From JAFGXT01 sp963677165 (GTDB lineage Bacteria; Verrucomicrobiota; Lentisphaeria; Victivallales; SZUA-371): DNA of 64,000 nt. Numbering within the stretch: position 1 is the first letter of the stretch; every line of letters starts with the position of its first letter. The translations under genes were made by a program, and so were the position numbers. Under the pieces are notes generated by a model. That model had not been told where the DNA came from. It ran no database searches and saw nothing but the letters and a program-made list of their open reading frames with translations. The stretch is taken from assembly GCA_963677165.2 (NCBI GenBank), contig CAXXSX010000002.1, positions 1,302,001 to 1,366,000 of the forward strand, given 5' to 3'. Shown here piece after piece: positions 1-9,221 of the stretch.

Positions 1-768
1 GCTCGGGAAGTTCTAACGAAGCTCAGAGCGACGATAGAAGAAGTTGAAACTGAACTGGCTGAAATGGAAGAAGATACCGAAGAACAACAGGCCGGATTCA
101 AATTATTGTCAAACCCAAATTTCCGCAAAGTGATTTTTCTGGGAATTGTGTTGCAGTTGATGCAGCAGTTTACCGGCATGAATGTGGTAATGTATTATGC
201 TCCGAAGATATTTCAGGATGCGGGTTTCTCTTCTACTTCCGAAGAAATGTGGGGAACGGTGTTAGTCGGGCTTATCAACGTGCTGGCCACATTTATCGCG
301 ATTGCTTTTGTCGACCGGCTCGGACGTAAACCGATTCTTGCTGTCGGTTTTACGGTGATGGGAATTAGCATGGGAGTACTCGGGTTGATGTTTAATCTGG
401 GAATAACGTCAAAAGTTCACCAGTACACAGCCATCGGGGCGCTGCTGATTTTTATTGTCGGTTTTGCGATGAGCGCCGGACCAATTATCTGGGTATTGTG
501 TTCGGAGATCTATCCTTTGAAAGGACGTGATTTCGGTATTACTGTCAGTACCGCTACAAACTGGATATGTAACGCTATTATCGGGGCTACTTTCCTGACG
601 TTGTTGTCGAAGCTTGGTGATGCCGGCACATTTTATCTTTTTGGCGGTATGAATATTATTTTCATTTTTATTCTGTTACGATTTGCGCCTGAAACGAAAG
701 GGGTATCGCTTGAGCATATTGAAAAGAACTTGATGACCGGAGTTCCGCTTAATCGAATTGGTAAATGA
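1..768 (+). CDS. MFS sugar porter, C-terminal part (gene starts before the window)
   Basis: The reading frame is open from base 1, so the N-terminal half lies outside the window. What is visible is the C-terminal six-helix half of a sugar:H+ symporter of the XylE/GalP type in the inner membrane. Family marks seen are a Q-Q-F-T-G-MN-VVMYYAP stretch in helix 7, a DRLGRKP loop motif after helix 8, and the PETKG signature near the C-terminus followed by an amphipathic tail. A charged linker rich in E precedes helix 7, as expected for the central cytoplasmic loop. The sugar cannot be told from this part. A HlyD-like gene follows after 32 bases. Confidence 0.9.
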   Translation, partial: AREVLTKLRATIEEVETELAEMEEDTEEQQAGFKLLSNPNFRKVIFLGIVLQLMQQFTGMNVVMYYAPKIFQDAGFSSTSEEMWGTVLVGLINVLATFIAIAFVDRLGRKPILAVGFTVMGISMGVLGLMFNLGITSKVHQYTAIGALLIFIVGFAMSAGPIIWVLCSEIYPLKGRDFGITVSTATNWICNAIIGATFLTLLSKLGDAGTFYLFGGMNIIFIFILLRFAPETKGVSLEHIEKNLMTGVPLNRIGK

Positions 769-800
769 TCATTTAATATAACAAACAGGGAGAATTATCA

Positions 801-1988
801 ATGAAGAGAAGTCGTTTTGTAAGTGCTGTATGTGGTGCTGGATTAATCATGTTATCTATTTGGGCTTTTGATGCTTGCGCCGCTCAGAAAACCTATAAAG
901 GTGTAGCAACTCCTGTAATTACGACAACCATCCGGTTTGGGTATAATGACGCCTTTCGTGGAATTATTACTTATGTGGCGCGTCCGGGAATAATTCTGCG
1001 AGGACCGGTGTATGATATGCACAATAACGTTGTTGAGAAGGGGGATCTGCTGATTCAAATGAGAACCGACTACCGGCAGAGTGTGGTGGAAGGAAAGGTT
1101 GCGGCCTTGAAAAGTGCTCTGGCAACTCTGAAAAACGCGAAAGAAAACTATGTTCGTTTTAAAGACTTGATCAGCAAAAATGCGACAAGCATGGAAACTT
1201 TTCAACAAGCAGAAGCGACCTATCTTGCTGCAGTAGGAGCAAAGGAATCGGCGGAAAGCGATGTGGAACTTGCCAAGGTTATGCTGGAGGCATGTACTTT
1301 TCATGCGCCGTTTGATGCGCTTGTAGAAGAAGTTTTTTTCCCGGCAGGACTTTGTGCCGGAGAACTGGATATTGTGAAGATCTCGCAGCTGTTTCCGATG
1401 GGAATCAAAGTAAAAATGGATCGTGAGGCGGCCAGTAAAATTACCATGGAAACTCCGATTGCGATATATCCATATAACAGTGACAAACCGATTGGTGTTT
1501 TTCATCGCGCGTCGTATCTGCTTCCTGACGGAATCATGCTTAAGGTCAACAATTATCCGGTTCCGCCTCCGGTCAGCCTCAAAAAAAACGGTAAGGATAT
1601 TCCGGTTAGTCGGGCTTCTGTTTCCACTCCATATAAATTTTATCATGGAGTGAAGAAAACTTATCTTACTGTTCCCATGTCCAGCATCTATAAAGATGAC
1701 AAGGGATCTTATGTCTGGCGGGCGGTTAATCAACGTGAAACCCGGATTGAGGGCATCAGTCCGATTGTGACGATCGAAAAAATCCGTGTTGTTCCCGGCA
1801 ACCTGAAAATGGCAGTTGACGCGAATACAAACTTCAGGGTTCTCAAGGATAGAGGCTCTCTAAAGGAATTTGATGTTATATTGACCCATGTCAACGAGAA
1901 ATTACGTTCCGGGCAACAGGTTTGCATTTGGCCATCCCGCTATCTATTTATGCCGGGTGATCCAGTCAAAGTCGTGATTGGAAAATAA
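801..1988 (+). CDS. HlyD/RND-type periplasmic adaptor-like protein
   Basis: A protein of 395 residues with an N-terminal signal segment (basic KRSR, hydrophobic core, CACAA end). Residues about 75-170 have the family layout: half a lipoyl-like domain (VVEKGDLLIQM), an alpha-helical hairpin rich in A, K and E, then the second lipoyl half (CTFHAPFDALVEEVFFPAG). Such proteins link inner-membrane exporters to outer-membrane channels. The C-terminal part is less typical and has a long insert. No transporter or TolC-like gene follows, so a partner is not visible. It sits 32 bases after the sugar porter on the same strand and may share its transcript. Family call is firm, substrate unknown. Confidence 0.7.
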   Translation: MKRSRFVSAVCGAGLIMLSIWAFDACAAQKTYKGVATPVITTTIRFGYNDAFRGIITYVARPGIILRGPVYDMHNNVVEKGDLLIQMRTDYRQSVVEGKVAALKSALATLKNAKENYVRFKDLISKNATSMETFQQAEATYLAAVGAKESAESDVELAKVMLEACTFHAPFDALVEEVFFPAGLCAGELDIVKISQLFPMGIKVKMDREAASKITMETPIAIYPYNSDKPIGVFHRASYLLPDGIMLKVNNYPVPPPVSLKKNGKDIPVSRASVSTPYKFYHGVKKTYLTVPMSSIYKDDKGSYVWRAVNQRETRIEGISPIVTIEKIRVVPGNLKMAVDANTNFRVLKDRGSLKEFDVILTHVNEKLRSGQQVCIWPSRYLFMPGDPVKVVIGK

Positions 1989-2040
1989 TATCAAAACAAA
2001 GGGGAAATTCACTTTTGAGACCCCAAAAAATTCTTTTATT

Positions 2041-2076
2041 CTGAAAAATGTAGTTTACTATATTTTTCAGATTTTT
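2041..2076 (+). terminator. possible terminator after the adaptor gene
   Basis: A 9-bp perfect stem CTGAAAAAT/ATTTTTCAG with a 12-base loop is followed by ATTTTTTATA. The stem is AT-rich, so strength is doubtful. Its place, 52 bases past the stop codon, fits. Confidence 0.4.
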
Positions 2077-2228
2077 TATATTGTACTGTTATAGACCGGA
2101 AGCCCTTTCTCTTCACATTTTAGCATGAAACGAAAAAATGTTTTAAATCGCATTCAAAACTGGTATGTGTTAACTTAACGTTTATATTAAGTAATATTGG
2201 GAAAAAAGGGAATTAATAAGAGGGATTC

Positions 2229-2579
2229 ATGGATAAGATAATAATTCGCGATCTGCGTCTCGAAGCGATAATTGGAACAATGCCGGAAGAACGCACGACC
2301 AGACAGGAAGTGGTTTTTAACCTGGAAATGTTCACTGATCTTTCTGATGCGGGTAAATCCGATGACCTTAACGATACCGTAGATTATAAAGCCATGAAAC
2401 AGGCGATTATCGCAATGGTCGAAAAATCTGAATTTTTCCTTATAGAAAAACTGGCACAGGAAACAGCCGATATCTGCCTGGCGGATTCACGGGTAAAAAA
2501 AGTCAGGGTTTGCCTTGATAAACCTGGAGCTTTGAGGTTTACCCGCAGTGTGGCTGTAGAGATTGAACGCATGGCCTAA
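2229..2579 (+). CDS. folB: dihydroneopterin aldolase
   Basis: 116 residues, the normal length for FolB. It converts 7,8-dihydroneopterin to 6-hydroxymethyl-7,8-dihydropterin in folate synthesis in the cytoplasm. The N-terminal I-I-I-R-DLRLEAIIGTMPEER segment contains the pterin-site region, and the family's conserved DYK (in NDTVDYKAM) and late VCLDKPGALR motifs are present. The ATG has an AGAGG ribosome site 6 bases upstream. No other folate genes are near. Confidence 0.93.
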   Translation: MDKIIIRDLRLEAIIGTMPEERTTRQEVVFNLEMFTDLSDAGKSDDLNDTVDYKAMKQAIIAMVEKSEFFLIEKLAQETADICLADSRVKKVRVCLDKPGALRFTRSVAVEIERMA

Positions 2580-2642
2580 AACGGAGATTCGTCAGGCATT
2601 ACCCGGAAACGAGAAGTATAAAGTCTTCAGGGGGAATTGGAG

Positions 2643-5609
2643 ATGGAATTTTCTTTAACCAGTAGTTTTAACGACTGGAAAACAATCGGAAACTGTTCGC
2701 TTGAATTAAGTTCACAGTATTGCCGATACAACAGAAAATCATTAAAATGGAACTGGCTGGAGTCATGTTCCTTAGAGATCCCTGTCGATATCAGCCTGAA
2801 GAGTATCGAGCATGGAATTTCCGGTAGTTCTCTCGCTACCTTTTCATTCTGGATATACAACGAAACACCGAAATTCGGAAAACTGAAATTTGAATTCGGA
2901 CATGATAACCAAGTCGACTGTTATTTTGAATATCGTCTGAATTTTACCGGCTGGCGTACCGGCTGGATTTCATATTCCCGGGATATGCATGGAGTTCCGG
3001 GTGACCGGATAGATTTCATCAGAATAATTCCTCCAGAGTCTGAAGCATCCGGAACACTGTATTTTGATCAGATGGTTGGAGTGTCATATGTGGACTCGCG
3101 TCTATTTGTTCGGGATGCACAAATGCCGGGGCTTAACGTTGAAGATGACAGCTGCTGGTCCGAAACATATAAAGTTAGTCAGTATTCTCCAGCTCCTAAA
3201 TTACCTTTTAAAGTCGAGGTGGAAACTTTTAATACGGTTGACAGTATTGAGCAGAATATCATTTCAATCCTCCTTAAAAACATAGCCCATGAACAGATTA
3301 CCGATGAGGATCAGGTTTATTCCCGTCTAGGGTTGACTAAGCGCTCGGGCCGGCTTCTGGGGTCCCCTCCGGTACTTCCCGTTCACAATCTTATTTTTCC
3401 TCCTAAGGAACGTTTGAAATACACCCGCTTTATCAGTTATAATTCCATTGATAATTATTTTAAAGTATTGTGGGGCATTGCTTTGAGAATGCGTTATGCC
3501 GAAGACGAACAAGAGCATTTTGTGTTCGAAAATCTATTTGTTGACATTCTCGATTATATGCAGGAGCAGGGATGGCAGCCCGGTAGCGGACTTGGGTCAC
3601 TGAAAGGTATTCAATATAACCTTGGAATGTTTGCTGTTACGCTTCTGATCGTTAAAACTTCTTTAAGAAAACGGAAACGGCTGGTTGCCGCAGGAAAAAT
3701 GCTTCGATGGTTTGCCGGAACCGGCAGAATTTATTCCTGGCAGGATGCCGGCTCCTGCGCTTCCCTTGATATCCTCAGCTTACTTATTCTGCCTATCATT
3801 ATTTCTATCCTGCTTGACGATAGTGCCAGGGATAAGGTGAGGGATCTGACTGCTTTTTCGCGCTGGTTCAGCAAAATCCTGGAACCGGCTCCCGGTTTAT
3901 CCGGAACATTAAAAGAAGACGGATCAATGTTTTATCACTATGGGCCGGTTCCATTGATGGAGACTTATCAGGGAACGGATAGCGGCTTGGTGGTGCTGGC
4001 TTCAATTGCCGGAACAGACTTTGATATTTCCGGTACGGCCTGGAAATCCCTGGTTAAAGCGATTTTTGCGATTAATCTTATGGCGATACCGGATAAGCTG
4101 CCGATCTCGATGAACGGCCATTTTGTTGACGGCTACTATCTGGTTCCTCCTAATTTAATGTATACTCTGGGGGCGGCAGCCCTGAGAAAAGGAGATATGT
4201 ATGTTGCCGAAAGAGCCGGCGGTGCTTATATGCGGTTTTCCGCTAATTCAAAAGATCCGAAAATCTTAGCCAGAAGAGAGCATATTATGGCTCATAACAT
4301 ATATCCTCACCGCTCTCCGGAAGGACACTGGGATTTCAATTATTCAGCTCTGTCCGTTCAACGCGGTTCCAGTTGGATTGCTGCTGTGAAAGGTTTTAGC
4401 CGTTATGTCTGGCGTGCCGACATAACTGCGGATTCAAATCTATTTGGACGCTATATTTCGTTTGGCCAGCTTGAAATAATGCCGGAAGATGATCGTTTGA
4501 AAATGTTTCGTCACGATGGCTGGAACTGGAATTTCTGGCCCGGAGTTACTGCTATTCTCAAACCGATCAATGCTCTCAGGGCGGATATCAGCAACAGTGA
4601 CGGCAATAGTGAATTCGAAGAGAAACTATTATCTTCGGAAATGTTTGCCGGTGGTGTTAACCTTGATCATCATGACGGATGTTTTGGTCTGTCTCTGTCT
4701 GGACATCCCAAATATGAGCAACAGTTTCGGGCCAGGAAATCATATTTCTTTATTGATGATTTTATCCTTTGCCTGGGCTCGTCAATATCAGCGGAAGACG
4801 ACCTTTACCCGGTTTATACCTGTTTGTTCCAGACTCCGGTTGGGCATGACAAAAATACGGCTCCGCAACTGAATGGCGCCGATTTAAATGTTTCAAGAAT
4901 AGACGGCTGCGGTAATTCTGAAACCTGGATGACGGATTCAGTCGGTAACAGTTACTATCTTCCATCGGGAGATTTTACTTTAACAGTAGGGGATTCTCAG
5001 TCAATGTCTCATGACGGAATCAGGCGAACTCGCGGTAAGTTTGCCTGCGCTTGGATCGACCATGGAATTGCTCCTCGTAATGAAGAGTATGAGTATGTGG
5101 TTTTCCCTCAAAATACCGATAAAATCAGAAAATTTATCAAAGAGATAAATTCCCAGCGCCGACCTTATCATATTTTGCGTAAGGACTCCGGCGCCCACAT
5201 TGTCAAGTTTAATGCAAAGAACATCATTTCCTACATCATGTTCCGGGCGGGCCCGACAAACAGTGAAGGTCCGGTCATTACCGTTAATCAGCCGTCGCTG
5301 ATCATGGCCCGTAAAACGGCATCGACCTTTAAACTTAGCTTGTGTTGCCCTGATCTAAACTTTTATGATGGTGAGGACCCTGACCAGTTTGATGATGAAG
5401 GCAAACAGCGTGAGGTTAGCATTAGCTCACGTCCGTGGCTTAAGAATTACAGCCGTCCGATTATGCTTAAAGTTGAGCTCAAGGGAGAATGGTCTCTCCG
5501 CAGTAAGTATGAATTCTGCAAGAGTTGCAAGACAGAAGGAGCCCTGACGACTATCGAAATAGAATGTCGCGATGCCATGGTTTATCAGCTGGAATTCGAA
5601 CTGTTGTAA
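2643..5609 (+). CDS. polysaccharide lyase, PL8 chondroitinase/hyaluronidase type
   Basis: A protein of 988 residues. Layout matches the large chondroitin ABC lyases: an N-terminal jelly-roll like domain (about 1-170), an alpha/alpha toroid (about 190-520) and C-terminal beta-sandwiches. Seen motifs are EDGSMFYHYG near residue 430 (candidate catalytic His), SNLFGRYISFG near 605 (the NxxGRY arginine region), a DGWNWNFWPG block, and ARKSYFFIDDFILCLGSSI near 700, which is very typical of PL8. These enzymes cleave glycosaminoglycans by beta-elimination. ATG 2643 is preferred over TTG 2637 because AGGGGG lies 8 bases upstream of it. There is no signal peptide, which is odd for a lyase acting on polymers; it may act on imported oligosaccharides or leave the cell another way. 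Confidence 0.75.
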   Translation: MEFSLTSSFNDWKTIGNCSLELSSQYCRYNRKSLKWNWLESCSLEIPVDISLKSIEHGISGSSLATFSFWIYNETPKFGKLKFEFGHDNQVDCYFEYRLNFTGWRTGWISYSRDMHGVPGDRIDFIRIIPPESEASGTLYFDQMVGVSYVDSRLFVRDAQMPGLNVEDDSCWSETYKVSQYSPAPKLPFKVEVETFNTVDSIEQNIISILLKNIAHEQITDEDQVYSRLGLTKRSGRLLGSPPVLPVHNLIFPPKERLKYTRFISYNSIDNYFKVLWGIALRMRYAEDEQEHFVFENLFVDILDYMQEQGWQPGSGLGSLKGIQYNLGMFAVTLLIVKTSLRKRKRLVAAGKMLRWFAGTGRIYSWQDAGSCASLDILSLLILPIIISILLDDSARDKVRDLTAFSRWFSKILEPAPGLSGTLKEDGSMFYHYGPVPLMETYQGTDSGLVVLASIAGTDFDISGTAWKSLVKAIFAINLMAIPDKLPISMNGHFVDGYYLVPPNLMYTLGAAALRKGDMYVAERAGGAYMRFSANSKDPKILARREHIMAHNIYPHRSPEGHWDFNYSALSVQRGSSWIAAVKGFSRYVWRADITADSNLFGRYISFGQLEIMPEDDRLKMFRHDGWNWNFWPGVTAILKPINALRADISNSDGNSEFEEKLLSSEMFAGGVNLDHHDGCFGLSLSGHPKYEQQFRARKSYFFIDDFILCLGSSISAEDDLYPVYTCLFQTPVGHDKNTAPQLNGADLNVSRIDGCGNSETWMTDSVGNSYYLPSGDFTLTVGDSQSMSHDGIRRTRGKFACAWIDHGIAPRNEEYEYVVFPQNTDKIRKFIKEINSQRRPYHILRKDSGAHIVKFNAKNIISYIMFRAGPTNSEGPVITVNQPSLIMARKTASTFKLSLCCPDLNFYDGEDPDQFDDEGKQREVSISSRPWLKNYSRPIMLKVELKGEWSLRSKYEFCKSCKTEGALTTIEIECRDAMVYQLEFELL

Positions 5610-5726
5610 TGGAAAATCGAAGGGCAAACCTCGCTTGGATTTGAACAGGATGTGACTATTTACTGATTTTCCTCTTCTTTGGTTTCAAAAAACAGAGCAG
5701 AAATTTTTTTGTTACACTATAACTTG

Positions 5727-6746
5727 TTATGATTTGCCGTTTTCCTTTGAATATGAAATCGTTATTGTGTTGATATATCTGGCACCGGGAAAATAGTATT
5801 CATATTTCAGATTATTTTTTGCATCAATATAATCCATTCTCCAGGAGTATCGGTCTTTATTTGGAATATGCAGAACTTTAATAATCTTTGCCGCAGAATC
5901 ATCCGAGTTAAAACCTAACGGAAGTTTTCCTTTATATATAGAGAACTCCTTCATATTCGGCATATAATCCACATCATTGACATGTAATTTCAAATTACCT
6001 AATGTTATTAAATTGCCATGCTCTTTAAACTCATATGAAAATCCACATGTTTTTGATTCCAGTAAGAATAATTTGCCATGATTTTTTGTCATATTGTACT
6101 TTTTCATCAACGCATTGAGCTGCTGACCGGTAAGGGGCTTTTTAAGGTACTCAATCAACTTTTGGGTTGAAGGCTGCGGAATTTTGGCTCCGACCTGAGC
6201 GTTAATTTCAGGAGGACGCCAATTAAGTTCGGAATCCCAATCAATAGTGATAGGATGCTCCGTCTTCTGATACCATTTGATCCATTTGATAATATCAGCA
6301 CCAAACTTCTGGCCTGTCAATTTCTCCAGCATGGCAATCCTTTCATTTTTAGAAAAAGAAGCGCGATGTCGAATAGATTTTATAAGATAAGGAATGGCCT
6401 CTTTACGTCCTCGACTGCCCAGGTAAGTCGCTACATTGAGCCAAATATACGGATTTCTTGATTTTAGAAGCGGAATACAGGTTTCGACCGCACAATCGGA
6501 ACCGCGATCCTCCAATATGCCAAAACAACTGTATCCATGAGATTTAGGATTATTGATTATGGCCCGATGCCAGCTTTCATCACTGATCAATCCGGGATAA
6601 GAATGTTCTATCAGAAAGGCAAAGAATAATTGCGCCCCGTAAAAATGAATACCCAACAGAATGGAAACAATGCCTATGATAACAACAACCGGAAAACCAT
6701 ATTGAAAAAGATTGTTCCATATCTTTTTTTTCTTATCCGATTCCAT
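5727..6746 (-). CDS. membrane-anchored protein with HEAT-like repeats, function unknown
   Basis: 339 residues. A single transmembrane segment near residues 15-45 follows a basic KKKK N-terminus, so the rest is probably outside the cytoplasmic membrane. Residues about 75-140 resemble short HEAT/PBS-lyase-like repeats (ETCIPLLKSRNPYIWLNVATYLGSRG, then KEAIPYLIKSIRHRA). The C-terminal half is not recognised. It is last in a minus-strand run of small membrane proteins beginning at 7866. Confidence 0.6.
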   Translation of the reverse strand: MESDKKKKIWNNLFQYGFPVVVIIGIVSILLGIHFYGAQLFFAFLIEHSYPGLISDESWHRAIINNPKSHGYSCFGILEDRGSDCAVETCIPLLKSRNPYIWLNVATYLGSRGRKEAIPYLIKSIRHRASFSKNERIAMLEKLTGQKFGADIIKWIKWYQKTEHPITIDWDSELNWRPPEINAQVGAKIPQPSTQKLIEYLKKPLTGQQLNALMKKYNMTKNHGKLFLLESKTCGFSYEFKEHGNLITLGNLKLHVNDVDYMPNMKEFSIYKGKLPLGFNSDDSAAKIIKVLHIPNKDRYSWRMDYIDAKNNLKYEYYFPGARYINTITISYSKENGKS

Positions 6747-6845
6747 TCTTTTCTCCTGAAGATTTCTATATTCGAGTGTAAATAAATCTAATATTTTATA
6801 TATAAAATATCATTCATCGCTAGAGATGCAATTAATAACTAAGTT

Positions 6846-7352
6846 TTACATTTGGAAAAGCTCCAGGAACATCCATCCCATAAAAAAAGCTGATACAAAG
6901 AATAGAAAAAGAAATGGGTAAGTTAAAATCAAAACAGTCGCACAGATCTTCCCGGAAATTGAAATTTGTGGAGGATGCTTAAATGTTAAAGCTTCAACCA
7001 CAGTACTTCCGGAAGCAAAGTCGGCTATTGATCTTCCATCGCTCCTCCAAACGGCTATCAGAGCATAAACTGTAGACATGGGAGGAACGCAACATATAAG
7101 CTTGATAAAAGCCCTAAGAACAAGTTGTCCAAATACATCCGGGGAATTTGGGAGTGCCACACGAAGGCCAACAATACGTTTCCCCAGTGTCCCTCCAAAA
7201 TAATAATTCATCCCAGTCATATAGCTCAGAACGATCAATAAATTCATTAACCCGGTTAAAGGCTCTTCCTGAATATTTAGAATCTTCTCTATAAACGCCA
7301 CGATAGCAAACAGTGTAAAATCAATCAAAAAAGCTAATGCCCGGTTCCACAT
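6846..7352 (-). CDS. RDD family membrane protein
   Basis: 168 residues with four predicted membrane segments. The family pattern is visible: an N-terminal RALAFLIDF (the R...D of RDD), a GTLGKRIVGLRV stretch and a later DGRSIADFASGSTV. RDD proteins are small polytopic membrane proteins of poorly known role, some linked to transport. The start lies inside the end of the frameshifted mini-gene upstream, suggesting translational coupling in an intact ancestor. Confidence 0.85.
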   Translation of the reverse strand: MWNRALAFLIDFTLFAIVAFIEKILNIQEEPLTGLMNLLIVLSYMTGMNYYFGGTLGKRIVGLRVALPNSPDVFGQLVLRAFIKLICCVPPMSTVYALIAVWRSDGRSIADFASGSTVVEALTFKHPPQISISGKICATVLILTYPFLFLFFVSAFFMGWMFLELFQM

Positions 7353-7486
7353 AAATGTTATCCTGTGCTACTTCATTCTGATTATGAGGTACTGTTCCGG
7401 TAATTGTAAATTCTTCGGCAGAAACACGAGAAAAAAAACAGGATGGAACAGCAGAAAAGAAGAATAAACAAATAGAATTTTCGCAT
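7321..7486 (-). pseudogene. small secreted protein, frameshifted at a T8 run
   Basis: An ATG at 7486 with a strong GGAGGAG ribosome site 8 bases upstream opens MRKFYLFILLFCCSIL, a clear signal-peptide start. The frame soon dies, but removing one T from the T8 run (A8 on the plus strand, 7431-7438) joins it to a second frame reading VSAEEFTITGTVPHNQNEV and ending at a TGA at 7321, inside the RDD gene. The joined product would be about 55 residues with a VSA-type cleavage site. It is either a recent frameshift, a sequencing error, or a gene read by slippage on the T run. No function is recognised. Confidence 0.6.
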
Positions 7487-7512
7487 GATATTATCTCCTC
7501 CCTAAATAATGA

Positions 7513-7866
7513 CTATTCTTTGGTCTCTTTGTCGAGAATTTTTTCTCCGCACATGGGACAGTTTCCTGTTGCGATAATAATTGGAATTGCAGGTGCCTTT
7601 ATTCGTTCATGACACTTCGGGCAATCCGGTAAACATTGTTTTGCTTTAGTAAATACTTTTCGCAGGCTCCAGAACATAAAAATAAATATTGATACTAAAT
7701 AGATGCCGCTGATCCAGGTATAATCAGGACAATATTTTTCCAGTTGTTTCACAAGAACAAGATTACTGATCAATAAAGCGAAAAATAATATTAAGAAAAT
7801 CCCGGAAAGCAGATTTGCCTTTTTGGCTACCTTCTTCTGATACTCTTTTAATTCTATTATAGTCAT
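7513..7866 (-). CDS. small membrane protein with a zinc-ribbon tail
   Basis: 117 residues. Two hydrophobic segments (about 20-40 and 50-70) are followed by a C-terminal pair of C-x2-C knuckles (CPDCPKCHERI and CPMCGEKI), which should bind zinc. It is first in the minus-strand run with the broken secreted protein, the RDD protein and the HEAT-like protein. Function unknown. Confidence 0.65.
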   Translation of the reverse strand: MTIIELKEYQKKVAKKANLLSGIFLILFFALLISNLVLVKQLEKYCPDYTWISGIYLVSIFIFMFWSLRKVFTKAKQCLPDCPKCHERIKAPAIPIIIATGNCPMCGEKILDKETKE

Positions 7867-8017
7867 TTCATTCCCCAGACTAATATTTTGTATATAATAC
7901 CATTTGATCTCTATATTACAAATGGTCCGGTCGGCTGGGGATTTGCCTGGAAAGATACATCCGAGTTTAAGTTGGTGTAAAACAGTTCTTTCACAATCTT
8001 TTTTTCATTTTTCACCA

Positions 8018-8047
8018 TTGACAAACTTATAGGATATGTTATATTTT
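8018..8047 (+). promoter_or_regulatory. kdgK promoter with GntR-type operator in the spacer
   Basis: A consensus -35 TTGACA (8018-8023) is followed by a 17-base spacer and an AT-rich -10 (ATATTTT, 8041-8047). The spacer itself (8024-8040) is the near-palindrome AACTTAT-AGG-ATATGTT. The same 17-mer except for its three central bases occurs at 17963-17979, in front of the gntR gene. Confidence 0.65.
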
Positions 8048-8109
8048 CAGTGCTCAAAAAACGTAGTTAAACGCAATAAAACAAACAATATGACAAGGAG
8101 AGAACAACT

Positions 8110-9210
8110 ATGGGTATCCTCAATCTGAAACCGGCCGAAGACTGCCGATTCGACATCGTATCACTGGGCGAAATTATGCTGCGCCTGGATCCGGGCGACG
8201 GCAGAATTCACACCACACGTACCTTCCAGGCCTGGGAAGGCGGCGGTGAATACAACGTGGCTCGCGGGCTCCGCCGCTGCTTTGGAAAACGCGCTTCCGT
8301 GGTTACCGCTTTCGCCGATAATCCGGTTGGACGTCTAGTTGAAGACTTCATCCTTCAGGGCGGTGTTGATACTTCCCTGATCAAATGGGTACCATACGAT
8401 GGTCTCGGACAGACTGTTCGCAACGGCTTGAATTTTACTGAACGCGGCTATGGTATTCGCGGCGCCAGAGGTTGCTCCGACCGTGGTAACACCGCTGTTT
8501 CTCAGCTGAAAAAAGGCGATATCGACTGGGAATACATCTTCGGCAAACTCGGTGTACGCTGGCTGCATACCGGCGGTATCTTTGCCGCGCTGTCCTCAAC
8601 CACTCCGGATGTTGTAATCGAAGCCATGCAGGTCGCTAAAAAATACGGCACTATCGTCTCCTACGATCTCAACTACCGTCCGTCTCTCTGGAAATCAATC
8701 GGCGGCCCGGCGAAAGCCCAGGAAGTCAATAAGGAAATCGCGAAATACGTTGATGTAATGATCGGTAACGAAGAAGACTTTACCGCATGTCTCGGTTTCG
8801 AAATCGATGGCGTAGACGAAAACCTGACAAATCTCGAAATCGATGGTTTCAAGAATATGATTCAAAAAGCAGTTGCTGCATATCCGAACTTTAAAGTTGT
8901 TGCCACAACTCTGCGTGGCGTAAAAACCGCTACCGTTAACGACTGGAGCGCAATCAGCTGGGCCGATGGAGAATTCTATAAGGCCGCACAGCGCGACGAA
9001 CTGGAAATCTTCGACCGCGTAGGCGGCGGCGACAGTTTCGCGTCCGGTCTGGTCTATGGCATGATGACTTTCAACGATGCCGGTAAAGCTGTAGAATACG
9101 GAGCCGCTCATGGCGCATTGGCAATGACAACTCCTGGCGACACTTCCATGGCATTGCTGCCTGAAGTAGAAAAACTCGTAGGCGGCGGCAGCGCCCGCGT
9201 CGACCGTTGA
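8110..9210 (+). CDS. kdgK: PfkB-family sugar kinase, probably 2-keto-3-deoxygluconate kinase
   Basis: 366 residues, PfkB ribokinase fold. The N-terminal sugar-binding part (GEIMLRLDPGDG, then AWEGGGEYNVARGL) and the C-terminal catalytic signature DRVGGGDSFASGLVYG, with D308 as the likely general base, are clear. KDG kinases phosphorylate 2-keto-3-deoxy-D-gluconate to KDPG, the substrate of Eda. The KDG assignment rests on sequence style and on sharing an operator with the gntR-eda pair at 18-19.5 kb; other keto-sugar kinases of this family remain possible. The ATG has an AAGGAGA site 7 bases upstream. Its low-redundancy codon use looks like that of a highly expressed gene. Confidence 0.8.
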   Translation: MGILNLKPAEDCRFDIVSLGEIMLRLDPGDGRIHTTRTFQAWEGGGEYNVARGLRRCFGKRASVVTAFADNPVGRLVEDFILQGGVDTSLIKWVPYDGLGQTVRNGLNFTERGYGIRGARGCSDRGNTAVSQLKKGDIDWEYIFGKLGVRWLHTGGIFAALSSTTPDVVIEAMQVAKKYGTIVSYDLNYRPSLWKSIGGPAKAQEVNKEIAKYVDVMIGNEEDFTACLGFEIDGVDENLTNLEIDGFKNMIQKAVAAYPNFKVVATTLRGVKTATVNDWSAISWADGEFYKAAQRDELEIFDRVGGGDSFASGLVYGMMTFNDAGKAVEYGAAHGALAMTTPGDTSMALLPEVEKLVGGGSARVDR

Positions 9211-9221
9211 TTTCTGTAAAA

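Noticed and set aside
852..1733. 293-residue minus-strand frame opposite the HlyD-like gene
   Set aside because: Shadow frame. The plus-strand frame has a signal peptide, family motifs and a ribosome site.
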